A stretch of DNA of 64,000 nt from Leptodontidium sp. MPI-SDFR-AT-0119 (Eukaryota > Ascomycota > Leotiomycetes > Helotiales > Leptodontidiaceae). The position numbers and the translations under genes were made by a program. Shown here piece after piece: positions 49,545-59,564 of this stretch; within the stretch, counting starts at the first letter, position 1, and every line of letters begins with the position of its first letter. The notes beneath the pieces are model-generated. The model was not told the origin of the DNA and ran no database searches. It was given only the letters and a program-made list of their open reading frames with translations. Location: positions 620,001 to 684,000 of the forward strand of contig JAHLEZ010000030.1 in the NCBI GenBank assembly GCA_020726505.1, read 5' to 3'.

Positions 49545-51593
49545 TCAAATGGCTGGCAATACCTTTTCCTGCCACTCATTCAAAAACAACCCCCCAGGAT
49601 CCAACTCGTCCCTCAGCTTTCTCCACTTCTCATAATCTCTATACCTCGCTCGCACCTCTTTAGCTTCTGGGTCCTTCATCATCTGGCCCCAATGATACCA
49701 CACCTCGCCCTCCCCAAACCTCTCCTTCAACGCCACATCAAACGCATCCATGATCTCCTGGGCATACCCCGTCCGCCCCGTATACGTAAACTCAAAGCTA
49801 CAGCAATCCTTGGGCACGCCCAAGAGCGCCCTGGAGGCCTTGATGAACCGCACGCTCGCCGGCGCCGTGACAAATTGGTTCCGCTCCGCGTAAGTCCTGG
49901 CAACTTCCTGGATCGTCTCGATGGCTTGAATCCATTTGTCTCCCTCGACAGGCACGAAAATCGTCCCGATCAGCGCGGGGATTTTGTTTTGCCCATTGCC
50001 GTTATGGAACACGTTGAAGCTCCGGTCCTCATACTCCTTGTCGACTAGGGTATCAAGAGCTCGGTCTATTACCCAAGGCGTTAGCTTGGGAAAGAGAATC
50101 ATTATAGTGTCAATACCCCACACAAGGAGGGAATTGAAATTCTCTTGAAACCAAACAGGCAATGCTGGGCGTGTAAATTTCGCGCCGAGGTGGATGCTCC
50201 TTATGAGGTCGCGACCTGGGGGTGTAAAGCCGAGGGAGCTGTCGTTAGGCATGGCAATGGGGTGGCGGGAAGTGACTCCAACGTGGTCAGAGTGTGGGTT
50301 GATATAGATTTCGAGATGGTAGGCGGACCAAGGGTGGCCGCTGAAGCCACCGTCACTCCCATCAGATATGCGGGCGGGGATAGTTTCCAGCTCTTGTGGT
50401 GTATGGCCGGGGGCACCGACAAATTTATATATCCCGTCGAACTTGAGTTTCTCGCGAAGTTCGTCAAGTTTAATAATAGAACGGACTTCTCGCATATGAA
50501 AGCTGTCAGTGACTTCGAGCATGTAGCTTGCCACTACCCCCATCGTGCCCATATTTATTATGGCGGAATAGAAAGAATCGTCTCCTTGTATCAGATCTAT
50601 ATGTGGGTGCGCGGAATGCCACAGTTGCAGATCTGTAATCCCCCCATCAGGCTCAATCCGTATGGTTTTGCCCCCAGCAAGCACCATATCAATAGATCGA
50701 ATTAAGCTGGCCATAGGCCCGTGGGTAAACACCGAACCATGCGTCCCAGTGGGTAGAACCCCACCAAGCGTTTGAGCGTCACAACCGCCAAGGACAGGCA
50801 TTGATTTCCCGTTCTGCCAGAGCCAGCGGTTGAGTTCTCGGATAGTGACGCCAGAGCCGACTCGGACGAGGTTTTGACTCCCCTCCCCGATATTAGGCCG
50901 GTAAACATTTTCGTCGTCAACAATGAGTTTCGTCAGTTTCATCCTCCAAGGGGCAATGTACACGTGATTTGCCACTGCTGTCTTACTCCACGAATGCAAG
51001 CTCCCCGCTGCTTTGATCTTCGTGCCCTTCGGCAGCTTCTGCTCTGCCCATGCCAATGCACTCGGTAGCTCCTCTAGACTTGGGCGAAGCGTGAATCGGG
51101 GTGTCCACTGCTCGTTTCTGCCATGGTTGCGATTTAGCACTGGGACGACGGCGTCCACCCAGATAGGCCCCAGTGGTGGTGCTGCTGTTGGTTCTGCAAT
51201 GCTCTCCAGACGATACCCGTTCGCATCACTTTGCGTAACCCTCACAAATGCCCCCTTCCCATCCAACAGATACGTGTTCGGCTCCAGGGGATCGCCACCC
51301 AGGGGTAGATCGCCAATCTGCAATTCTTGGAGTTTAACTCGACACACTGTGCTCCCTTTATACTCAAACAGCGCCCAATACGACGCCATCCTCGTCACTA
51401 GATAGACATTTTTATTCTTTCGCCCCTTCCCAGTGGCGGCAGCTAGCGCGTCTTCAAGGGTTTCATGCTCTGAACTGGAATTGGGTTTGAGTGGCTTTTC
51501 GGAGTGCGAGGCTTTCGATTTCCAGTAGAGGGTTGGGGTGGGGCCTGGATCGCGGAATTCCGCTGAATTGCGAGTTTCGTCGGGTTCTGCCAT
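49545..51593 (-). CDS. FAD-dependent aldonolactone-oxidase-like protein, paralogue 1
   Basis: One uninterrupted frame gives 682 aa from the ATG at 51591-51593 (MAEPDETRN). An upstream in-frame ATG at 51716 is possible, but only the inner one aligns with the start of paralogue 2 (PTPTLYWKSKA against AQPTLRWKPNA). About 150 residues of unusual N-terminal extension (NVYLVTRMASYWALFEYKG) precede a PCMH-type FAD-binding domain with AAGSLHSWSK (His200, where this family can link FAD covalently) and LPTGTHGS (about 280-287). The C-terminal ALO-type domain ends YHWGQ (HWGQ 634-637) and LDPGGLFLNEW. The family oxidises sugar lactones or related alcohols with O2. The substrate here is unknown. No signal peptide, no introns, no RIP damage. 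Head-to-head with paralogue 2. Confidence 0.92.
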   Translation of the reverse strand: MAEPDETRNSAEFRDPGPTPTLYWKSKASHSEKPLKPNSSSEHETLEDALAAATGKGRKNKNVYLVTRMASYWALFEYKGSTVCRVKLQELQIGDLPLGGDPLEPNTYLLDGKGAFVRVTQSDANGYRLESIAEPTAAPPLGPIWVDAVVPVLNRNHGRNEQWTPRFTLRPSLEELPSALAWAEQKLPKGTKIKAAGSLHSWSKTAVANHVYIAPWRMKLTKLIVDDENVYRPNIGEGSQNLVRVGSGVTIRELNRWLWQNGKSMPVLGGCDAQTLGGVLPTGTHGSVFTHGPMASLIRSIDMVLAGGKTIRIEPDGGITDLQLWHSAHPHIDLIQGDDSFYSAIINMGTMGVVASYMLEVTDSFHMREVRSIIKLDELREKLKFDGIYKFVGAPGHTPQELETIPARISDGSDGGFSGHPWSAYHLEIYINPHSDHVGVTSRHPIAMPNDSSLGFTPPGRDLIRSIHLGAKFTRPALPVWFQENFNSLLVWGIDTIMILFPKLTPWVIDRALDTLVDKEYEDRSFNVFHNGNGQNKIPALIGTIFVPVEGDKWIQAIETIQEVARTYAERNQFVTAPASVRFIKASRALLGVPKDCCSFEFTYTGRTGYAQEIMDAFDVALKERFGEGEVWYHWGQMMKDPEAKEVRARYRDYEKWRKLRDELDPGGLFLNEWQEKVLPAI

Positions 51594-52640
51594 TTCTCTG
51601 GGAGGGAGATGGCATGAGAAGGAGAAGTTGGTCGGTGTCAGGGAGGAGACTGGGTGATTAGATACAGCTGGAGATTGGAAAAAGCCGTCGAGTTTCTTGG
51701 CTGGCTGAAGACTCACTCAGCCCTACTTGACTCGACCTATAGCCGTTCCCGTCCAAGACGCGTGACACAATCTGGAGTGATACAAGCCAGGCTGTTGCCG
51801 GCGCCTTGTCTCATGGATGAAACCAAAGCTGCAAATCATTTGTTCATAGGTTTATGATAAATTTATTATAATAATCATAAATTATTATTATTATTATCAG
51901 ACATATATTCTTCACAAAAAGCGTTGCTTCTCATTGATAATGCATGCCAAATTACAGTATTCTGGATATACTTCAAAGCAGTAAAATATGTAGCTGAAGA
52001 AGCAGAGCATTATTGGATATCCTCGACTGTCGCTTATTTGCGGGGTAACCTAGGTTACTCGGCCGCGATCGTGCGCCGTGTATTGGGCAATGGAGCAAGC
52101 CACCTCTATTTGCAACCCTTGTGCCGATCATAAGCTCCACCTCAGCTGAAATAGCTCAGATCTGGGCGGCAACCAGGAGGACGGATCACTCATACTTGGC
52201 GGTAATAGTGCAGTGGGTGATTCAAATAGAGTGCGACGTCGTTGGAATGGAGTTTTCGTGTGGTTCAAAATCTCCGGCCCGACCCAGCTCTGCAAGAATC
52301 TCATGCCCCTGAGCAGAGCTACATATAAAAAAAATAGAGATAATTACCGATGAGCATCAGACTTGTTCCTCGTCGCGCGTCTTTTCGCAAAATGCAAAGT
52401 CGCACGAAATAACGTAATAAACGCCACGACGCAGTGGCGATCCCCGGTTCAATCAGCTTTCAAGTGTAATAATGAAGGCGTGGGAGGGCTGCTCACGCAG
52501 CTGGCTGATCATGGCCCAGCTGATCAACTGCCTGAGACAGCACCCGAAGAATCTCTCCGAGTAACTCTTCACAGTTCAATAACGCTTCCTCTTCCTTGTT
52601 CCACAGTCGATCGAATTCCCACTCACATAACGACGCCGGC
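51594..52640. promoter_or_regulatory. Divergent promoter region between the two oxidase genes
   Basis: This 1.05-kb region lies between the two start codons and must carry both promoters. It includes an AT-rich stretch at about 51848-51915 and a pyrimidine-rich leader just before 52640. I see no conserved operator pair. The 69-codon frame at 51924-52133 has no support as a gene. Confidence 0.6.
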
Positions 52641-54659
52641 ATGTCGCAACCCACAGCGGCGGACGCCCAGCCAACGCTGCGCTGGAAGCCAAACGCGATC
52701 GCCAAGGTGAAGGAGCTGGGAACGGCGACGGCGAGCACGAACTTCGTGGATATCCAAGAGGCCTTCCATGCCGTGGATCAGCGCAGAGGCAAAAACGTCA
52801 TCCTTCTCACGCGAAGCTCTGTCGGATGGACCATCTTCGAGTACGTCGGCTCCTCTGCCTGCAAGGTCAACTTCCACGAGCTCCAGATAAACGGCCTCCC
52901 TCTCGGCGGCGACCCCCTCTCGCCGCAGACTTACATTATCGATGGCAAAGATCGCGTCTCGCGCATCGTACACGATGAGAATGCCTACCGCCTGCAAGAA
53001 AGTCCCCGACCGGCCGCCGAGCCCACGCCGGCGTGGGTGGTCGACGCTGTTGTCCCCGAGGCGGAGACCAACCATGGCAAGAACCTCACATGGCTCCCGC
53101 ACTTCACTTTCCGCCCCTCGCCCGCCGAACTCCCCGCAGCCATCAAATGGGTGTCTGACAAGCTCCCAATTGGCACCACAATTCGAGCTGGCGGCTCCAA
53201 ACACTCCTGGTCGCCGGTGGCCACTACCAGCGGGGTATATATCGAGCCCTCTCGCATGAAACTCTCTCGTCTTCTGGCGGACGAGCCGCGCGTCTATCGT
53301 GCCGACCTCCCCACCGACGTCCGCAGCAATCTTGTGCGTGCAGGTTCAGGGAATACGGTCAAGGAGATGAACCGCTGGCTCTGGGAGAATGGCCTCGCAT
53401 TCCCGTATCTCGGTGGATATGACGGACAGACATTAGGGGGCGTGTTTCCTACCGGGACCCACGGCTCGGTATTCACGCGCGGACCCCTCGCGGAGATGAT
53501 CAAGTCCACCGATCTCGTCCTCGCTTCAGGGGAGACTGTACGAATAGAACCCAAGGGCGGGATCACGGATCCCAAGGCACTGGGGAAGGAGCTTCCAAAC
53601 ATCCGGCTTATCCAGGACGATAGTTATTACCGCGCTGCGCTGATTAACGTCGGTGCTATGGGCGTCGTACACTCCTATATCCTCGAAGTCACCCCCCGAT
53701 TCCACATGAACGAAATCCGCACCGCGTCCACTATCACCGAAGTCAAAGACAAGCTCCGCGACGGGAAGGTCTACGCTCTCTCAGGTGCGGCCCCTGACCT
53801 GAAGCCGATAGAGATGGAATCGATTCCACCTATGATTTCTAATGGTACCTCGGACGGCGGATTCAAAGACCAGCCTCTAAAGCCCTACCACCTCGAATTC
53901 CTTACCAACCCGCACTCCGACAAGGTAGTCATTACCTCCCGCCACCCAACCTTCGTCGCCATTACCGCGGACAAAGAAATGGAATTTACCCCACCTGGCC
54001 GTGACCTTATTAAGACAATCCACCTTTCCCCACGTTTCACACGGCCTGCTTTCCCGACCTGGTTCCAGGAGAACTTTAACAACCTCTTAAGTTGGGGCCT
54101 TGATGCCATCATTAAATTGTTTCCTGGACTGACACCCGGGCTAATAGATAGCGCGATGGACACGCTAATTGACGACGCGTACACAGACAGGAGTTTTAAT
54201 GTGTTTAACGTCGGGGACGGGACGAATGCGATTCCAGCGCTAGCGGGGACTATGTACGTACCAGTTTCGAAGGACCAGTATCTCGTTGCTCTCGACACGA
54301 TCCGCGAGGCAGCGAGGGAATATGTGACCGCACATAAACGCTACGAGACCGGCATGGTGTCCCTTCGGTTCGTGAAAGGCTCCATCGCACTTCTGTCCCC
54401 GAATGAGGATTATTGCTCCTTTGAGTTCATATTCACAGGTTCGACTGCTTACGCGCAGGATATGCTGAATCAGTACGAAGCCGCACTCCGTCTAAAATTA
54501 GGAGAGGGTAAGGTGTGGGTCCATTGGGGACAACTAATAGATACTACGAAGGTGAAGGAGAGAGGGGCGCAGTACATAGGGTTTAATAAGTGGGCAGAGG
54601 TCAAGACAGAGTTGGATCCGCAGGGAAGATTTGCAGGATGGGAGACTACTGTGCTTTAA
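52641..54659 (+). CDS. FAD-dependent aldonolactone-oxidase-like protein, paralogue 2
   Basis: One frame of 672 aa starts at MSQPTAADAQ (52641); an in-frame ATG at 52596 exists but its extra 15 residues have no counterpart. It aligns with paralogue 1 along its whole length: NVILLTRSSVGWTIFEYVG, LPLGGDPLSPQTY, RAGGSKHSWSP (His188), FPTGTHGSVF, TPPGRDLIKTIHLSPRFTRP and VHWGQ (HWGQ 628-631). The N-terminal extension is the same, so both derive from one ancestor with that layout. The C terminus is short: LDPQGRF is followed directly by AGWETTVL where paralogue 1 has LNEWQEKVL, so a few residues are missing. There are no introns. An intact copia element begins 117 bp after the stop. Confidence 0.92.
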   Translation: MSQPTAADAQPTLRWKPNAIAKVKELGTATASTNFVDIQEAFHAVDQRRGKNVILLTRSSVGWTIFEYVGSSACKVNFHELQINGLPLGGDPLSPQTYIIDGKDRVSRIVHDENAYRLQESPRPAAEPTPAWVVDAVVPEAETNHGKNLTWLPHFTFRPSPAELPAAIKWVSDKLPIGTTIRAGGSKHSWSPVATTSGVYIEPSRMKLSRLLADEPRVYRADLPTDVRSNLVRAGSGNTVKEMNRWLWENGLAFPYLGGYDGQTLGGVFPTGTHGSVFTRGPLAEMIKSTDLVLASGETVRIEPKGGITDPKALGKELPNIRLIQDDSYYRAALINVGAMGVVHSYILEVTPRFHMNEIRTASTITEVKDKLRDGKVYALSGAAPDLKPIEMESIPPMISNGTSDGGFKDQPLKPYHLEFLTNPHSDKVVITSRHPTFVAITADKEMEFTPPGRDLIKTIHLSPRFTRPAFPTWFQENFNNLLSWGLDAIIKLFPGLTPGLIDSAMDTLIDDAYTDRSFNVFNVGDGTNAIPALAGTMYVPVSKDQYLVALDTIREAAREYVTAHKRYETGMVSLRFVKGSIALLSPNEDYCSFEFIFTGSTAYAQDMLNQYEAALRLKLGEGKVWVHWGQLIDTTKVKERGAQYIGFNKWAEVKTELDPQGRFAGWETTVL

Positions 54660-54776
54660 TTGACAGCGAGGAACCAGAATATTGTCGGTTGGGGAGTTTG
54701 GAAGGAAGTTTTACTCTTTTTGCGGTTTGTCACGTAGGGTTTGTCTTGGGGGACAGGATTTTTGTTTCGCAGCGGT

Positions 54777-54947
54777 TGTCAGTTGGCGGGGTTGTGTGCA
54801 GTAAACAGGATTCGACTGATTAATTAAGACTACAGCTGTAGATGCTTCATATAAGCCATCTGAACGATAGGCAGCCATAGGCTCCAATACTATAAGCTAG
54901 GTAGAAATGATACTCATGACTCATCATGTGACTCATACCAATCAACA
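54777..54947 (-). repeat. 3' LTR of the intact copia element
   Basis: 171 bp. On the minus strand it starts TGTTGATTGG and ends CTGACA. I compared it base by base with 59879-60049 and found no difference. Confidence 0.95.
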
Positions 54948-55085
54948 CACCCCCCCAGGCTTGAGAGATATCGAGAGTCTGTATAGACCAGTAAATGAGT
55001 GGTGTTAGCAATAGGCAAGTAAACCTAGAATTCCATCCAATGAGAGTTGCTAAGAAAAGAAAGAACATAGGTTGAGACTACGAGT

Positions 55086-58000
55086 CTAAGCGTTGTTGAT
55101 TTCAGACAACAGACGAAAAATATCGACAAGATTGAGTTGCTTCAGGAAAACCGCGTGTTTTTGAGGTCCAAGTGCCTTGGTGAGACCGTCTGCCGGCATA
55201 TCATTGGTCGAAATCCATTCGAGTTTGACTGTTCCCTTTTCTGTTTCTTGACGGAGCCAGTGTTGATGAATATCAATATGTTTGAGCTTAGTGACTAACT
55301 TCGGAGCTTCCTTCATCAGAAGTCTAACAGTTTGAAGGTTGTCACAGTTGACTGTTGTGTCGGAATCAAGGTCGAGCTGTAGATATTCGAATACTCGTCT
55401 CCACCAAAAGAGCCAAGCGCAGATGTGGGAAAGAGCTAGGAGCTCTGCTTCAGTTGATGATGTTGTGACTGTCCGTTGGAGAATACAGAACCAGTCGATA
55501 CATCCTCCGAATAGTTGGAAAAGGCCACCCTCTGTACTCCATCTTCGTACTGAATCATCAGCGAATGAAGCATCGCTAGCTGCAAGAAAGATAGGTGGAT
55601 TTTCCTTGAGAGAACCGTATTCCAGAGCGTAGGTTTTGGTAGAGTTCAAGTAAGCTATGCACTGGTCGGCCGCTTCTTGGTGTTCTGGGCCAGGATTTTG
55701 TAGAAATTCAGAGAGCTTTTGGAGTGCTCTAGAGCAGTCAGGTCGAGTGATCGTTGCTGGGTAGCCGATTGAGCCGACCTTGCGTTGATACAGGTGTTTT
55801 TCGTGTATCGTGGCTTCTCCATCAAACCTGGTAAGTACCTTTTCAGGGGATAACGGGACCTTGGCTTTCCGGTGCTCCAGGTTAAAGGTACGAGCGATTT
55901 TAGTGATATAAGAGTCTTGACAGAGCCAAATTCGGTGGTGTATTCGATCCCGTAAAATCCGGATCCCTAGGAACCATCTGAGTTCACCGATTTCCCGGAG
56001 CTTGAATTGTGACATAAGGCTAGTCCGAAAGTTCTTATAAGCTTGTCCGTCTGAAGAGTGATACAAAACAACGATGTCGTCAACATAAAAGAAGACGATC
56101 AGCTTATTGCTAGTAAATAGACAGGCGCACTCTGGGACTGGTTTCAAGCCAAGCTTTCCCATAATCCGGCACAGCAGTTCGAACCAGAGGAGTGGGGAGA
56201 CTCGTAAACCATAGAGAGCACGAAGAAGTAGAAGTACATGTCCGGGGACACTATATCCAGGAGGGAGTTTGATCCAAACCTTCTTGTTCAGCTTTGCGTT
56301 AGGAAAAGCATTGATAGCATCAAATTGCTTAGCCTCCAGATTGAAGTAAGCTGCAATGGCCATCAGGAATCGAAAGACACGTGCCGCTAGGGTAGCTGCA
56401 TAAGTCTCTTCGTCCTGCTTTGGCTGAAGATCCCCACGAACCACAAGTCGGGCTTTGTATTTGAGAAGATAACCCTCTTCATCAAATTTGTAGGTAAATA
56501 CCCATTTGGTTGGAATGACAAATCCCACAGCTTCAGATTCCGGAACTTGGACAAATGTGCCTCTTTCGTGAAGGTCTCCATATTCAAGCTTGATTGCTGC
56601 AATGAACCCTTCTCGATGGTCGTGATTTAGCATTTCTGTCCAATTAGAAGGCTCAGGCGGGAGCTGGGACCGGTGGATTCGGGCCCGTTGATGGTTAATG
56701 CCAGTGGCAAAGGCAACATGGTAGGCTGAGTTGAAATGGAGGTTTTTCAGACTGACAGTGTGTATCTCCTGAAGATCCTTCCGTCTGGATGATCGAGTTT
56801 GTAACCTTGTGCTACTCTCAGCTGCAGTTGGAGTCAAATACTCTTGACGCGTTTCAACTCTAGGTTCAGGCGTGGATTCAGGAGACAGTCGAAGAGTTCC
56901 TAGACCATGCTCAATTCCATGGCCACTATCGACAACAATCGTATCGTTGTGTGAGTCCAAGGAGAGTTCTGGGGAAGGTGTTGGAAGATCAGAGCCTAGG
57001 TCTGGTGGTCGAATGGGTGGTTCAACATCAGCTTCATCTTCTATCCCTTCAAGCGATTTCAACTCAAGTGGTTGAATGAGCTCTTCAGTGATATTTTCGA
57101 AGGATATATCTTGCTGATAGCGTTGAGATTCATCAAACGTCACGTCACGAGCACTGATAACTCGAGAGAGTGTTGGAACCCAGATTCTGAAGATGTTTGA
57201 CGATTCGTAGCCAACCAAATAGCCAATGTGGGTCTTTGGTTCAAGCCTATCGAGCTTGTCACGGTTGTGTTTGAGGGCATAAGCCCTGCATCCGTAAGCA
57301 CGGATATGAGCAAACTTGGGGTGTGGCGATGGAATACCAGCAAGCTGCTGGAGCTTTCCAAGAGGTGATTGCCACCCAAGGCGTCTGGTGGGAGATCTGT
57401 TGAGTATATACGCTGCTGCCGCGTAACACTCGTCCCACATTTGTTGAGGAAGATTGCCTGCTGATTTGAGCTTTGCCGCCCTAACCCCTAGCACCCCCCC
57501 AGATTTCTCAGCAGCGCCGTTTTGTGCATGAACATCTGGCGCAGAAACTTCAACTGTAAGCCCAGTTTCAATGATATAGTCGCTCCATTCATCACTTGTA
57601 AGGAGTGAGACTTGACCGTCTAATCGTATAACAATGACTTCGAAGTTCCAGCGTCGCTTACAGGTGTTGACACATTTCCTGATATGACTGACAAGGTCTC
57701 TGGCTTTGGTGCTGTAGACACGCTCTACGTAGTGAAAGCCAAGAAAGTCGTCATACATGTGAGAGACAAAGCCGTCCCTCATTGGAATAACATCCCAACA
57801 CAGCCTGTAAAAAGGACGATGGGCACGTACAGGGGTACGTCGAGAAATGAGCTGTTTTGCATCGTGTTGCTTGCAGATCGGGCAGCTGGGGTCATGCTCC
57901 CCCTTGACGGCTTCAATATCAGAGCAAGCATCCGGAAGGTGTTTTAATGCTTCAGCATATGTGTGACCCGTTCGGTCGTGAGCCTGTTGCATTGTCCAAA

Positions 58001-59564
58001 TAGCCTTTGGAAGTTGTGTCCTTGACGAATTTGCAGGGTAGACTGTAGCCACTGGGTTGTACTCTAGAACCCATTGTTCACAGATCCGGCGAGTTTTCCC
58101 AATCATTACACCCCCATATTTAAGGCACATGTTTTCAGAGTCCCAATAGATTTGCTTGTCGAAAAACCGGTTGTAGCTCACTGTGTTTGTTGTAAAGGTT
58201 GGAATATACTTGACGTTATAGAGGAGCCAAGGTCTCTTTCCATCAGGAGTTCCTTCACATTCCAAGGTGATCTTGATTGTCCCATAACCCTCGATTTTGA
58301 CTGGATTATTGCCTGCAACTAGAATGTCATCTTCTGCTGCTGGGGTGAATTCGATGAACCTTGATCGGTCATTACACACGTGTTCCGTAGCTCCAGAATC
58401 CAGGATATAACTGTTTCGCAGAGCGAGATGCAGCCCATCCGTTGAGTAAGATTGAGGAGAGAAAGTTGTGCAGCCCATAGGCAATGGGTTTTCCGTTTCT
58501 GGCGAAGAAGGCGATTGGCCAGTTTTGGACTGGTTGTTGTGTTTGTCCCGAATTCTCTGGAGTGTAGTAGTGATCGCAGAATTCTTCGATTTCTTCTCTT
58601 CGATTAGCTTTTGAATCGAGGCATCGATCTTGAAGCCAGTTGGGCGATTCCACTCGAAGATATGTGGACACTTAGACCAAGGGTGCTCGGATGAACCGCA
58701 AAGACAGCCTCTCTTCTTTCCATCTCTATCTTTTCCATTAAGTGTTGGCGTAGGAGTGGTGGAAGGAGTAGCAGTAGCAATAGGAGTGTCAGTAGTATAC
58801 ACTGTTCCACGGCCAGACTGACGGGTGGCATTAATGTGTGTATTGCGGTGCCAAGTTCGATAGACCTTGAGTACAGATCGAAAGTCTAAATCAGCTCCTT
58901 CAGCCTGCTTGACTGAATAAGATTCAGCGAAAGAAGGAGAGATCTGCTTAAGAGTGTTGAGAAAGTGTAACACCGGCCAATTGCCCTGAACATCAGGAAT
59001 ATTGAGTTCAAGACATTCATCGTACGTCGTTTCCCACTTTTGAAGCCATTCGTCCGTATTGGTGACCTTGGTTGACTTGGTAAGACTGGTCCATGTAGCG
59101 TGAAGTTCCATCATACGAGCGTGGTCCGTCTGTTTAAACCTATCCCGTAGCTTGACCATCACGGCATGTGTAGTTTCTCCTCTGGTGTAGATAAAGTGTC
59201 GAATTGCAACAGTCCTTTGAATCTCCATGCGTACCTTAGCAATAGCTTCGGTGTGTTTGCGATAGATTCTCTTGTCGTCGTCGTATTCCACATTCATCCA
59301 GCGGAGTTGTTCTCTTTCATTGGCATCCAGGTCCGAATAGGTCGTGGGCCGAGGTATTCCAAGTGGATTAAGAACAGTAGGCTTGATCATTTCCGGTGTA
59401 GGTCGAACGGGAGCGACTGGAAGTCCTGGATTAAGAACATCGGGGTCGATATACTGCTTGACTCCATATTCGTCCGCAATAATGAAGATATATTCCGACC
59501 AAGGGAGCCAGTCTTTTTCCGAATCCAGGATTGGGATGTTTTTGGGTTGGGTTGTTGATGCCAT
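55086..59564 (-). CDS. Ty1/copia Gag-Pol polyprotein, 1492 aa
   Basis: One frame encodes the whole polyprotein. Gag occupies about 1-300 and ends in an atypical short zinc-binding motif (C287, C289, H294, C299). Protease: DSGATEHVC with Asp389. Integrase: H529/H534/C561/C564 finger, then D591, D649 and E686. Reverse transcriptase: KWVFTYKFDEEGYLLKYKAR, FDAINAF (Asp1082) and YVDD (1160-1163). RNase H: ASDASFADD (Asp1331), STEAELLAL (Glu1372) and CDN (Asp1408). The order PR-IN-RT-RH defines Ty1/copia. All catalytic residues are present. Gag and Pol are fused without frameshift or stop, so their ratio must be set by another route. Roughly 800-970 is a low-conservation linker. Confidence 0.96.
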   Translation of the reverse strand: MASTTQPKNIPILDSEKDWLPWSEYIFIIADEYGVKQYIDPDVLNPGLPVAPVRPTPEMIKPTVLNPLGIPRPTTYSDLDANEREQLRWMNVEYDDDKRIYRKHTEAIAKVRMEIQRTVAIRHFIYTRGETTHAVMVKLRDRFKQTDHARMMELHATWTSLTKSTKVTNTDEWLQKWETTYDECLELNIPDVQGNWPVLHFLNTLKQISPSFAESYSVKQAEGADLDFRSVLKVYRTWHRNTHINATRQSGRGTVYTTDTPIATATPSTTPTPTLNGKDRDGKKRGCLCGSSEHPWSKCPHIFEWNRPTGFKIDASIQKLIEEKKSKNSAITTTLQRIRDKHNNQSKTGQSPSSPETENPLPMGCTTFSPQSYSTDGLHLALRNSYILDSGATEHVCNDRSRFIEFTPAAEDDILVAGNNPVKIEGYGTIKITLECEGTPDGKRPWLLYNVKYIPTFTTNTVSYNRFFDKQIYWDSENMCLKYGGVMIGKTRRICEQWVLEYNPVATVYPANSSRTQLPKAIWTMQQAHDRTGHTYAEALKHLPDACSDIEAVKGEHDPSCPICKQHDAKQLISRRTPVRAHRPFYRLCWDVIPMRDGFVSHMYDDFLGFHYVERVYSTKARDLVSHIRKCVNTCKRRWNFEVIVIRLDGQVSLLTSDEWSDYIIETGLTVEVSAPDVHAQNGAAEKSGGVLGVRAAKLKSAGNLPQQMWDECYAAAAYILNRSPTRRLGWQSPLGKLQQLAGIPSPHPKFAHIRAYGCRAYALKHNRDKLDRLEPKTHIGYLVGYESSNIFRIWVPTLSRVISARDVTFDESQRYQQDISFENITEELIQPLELKSLEGIEDEADVEPPIRPPDLGSDLPTPSPELSLDSHNDTIVVDSGHGIEHGLGTLRLSPESTPEPRVETRQEYLTPTAAESSTRLQTRSSRRKDLQEIHTVSLKNLHFNSAYHVAFATGINHQRARIHRSQLPPEPSNWTEMLNHDHREGFIAAIKLEYGDLHERGTFVQVPESEAVGFVIPTKWVFTYKFDEEGYLLKYKARLVVRGDLQPKQDEETYAATLAARVFRFLMAIAAYFNLEAKQFDAINAFPNAKLNKKVWIKLPPGYSVPGHVLLLLRALYGLRVSPLLWFELLCRIMGKLGLKPVPECACLFTSNKLIVFFYVDDIVVLYHSSDGQAYKNFRTSLMSQFKLREIGELRWFLGIRILRDRIHHRIWLCQDSYITKIARTFNLEHRKAKVPLSPEKVLTRFDGEATIHEKHLYQRKVGSIGYPATITRPDCSRALQKLSEFLQNPGPEHQEAADQCIAYLNSTKTYALEYGSLKENPPIFLAASDASFADDSVRRWSTEGGLFQLFGGCIDWFCILQRTVTTSSTEAELLALSHICAWLFWWRRVFEYLQLDLDSDTTVNCDNLQTVRLLMKEAPKLVTKLKHIDIHQHWLRQETEKGTVKLEWISTNDMPADGLTKALGPQKHAVFLKQLNLVDIFRLLSEINNA

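Noticed and set aside
52623..53204. 193-codon minus-strand frame
   Set aside because: It is antisense to the clearly coding oxidase paralogue 2 and is explained by its GC-rich codon positions.
23825..54659. Complete secondary-metabolite gene cluster
   Set aside because: No PKS, NRPS, terpene synthase, transporter or cluster regulator is seen, and more than 22 kb of transposons separates the candidate enzymes.
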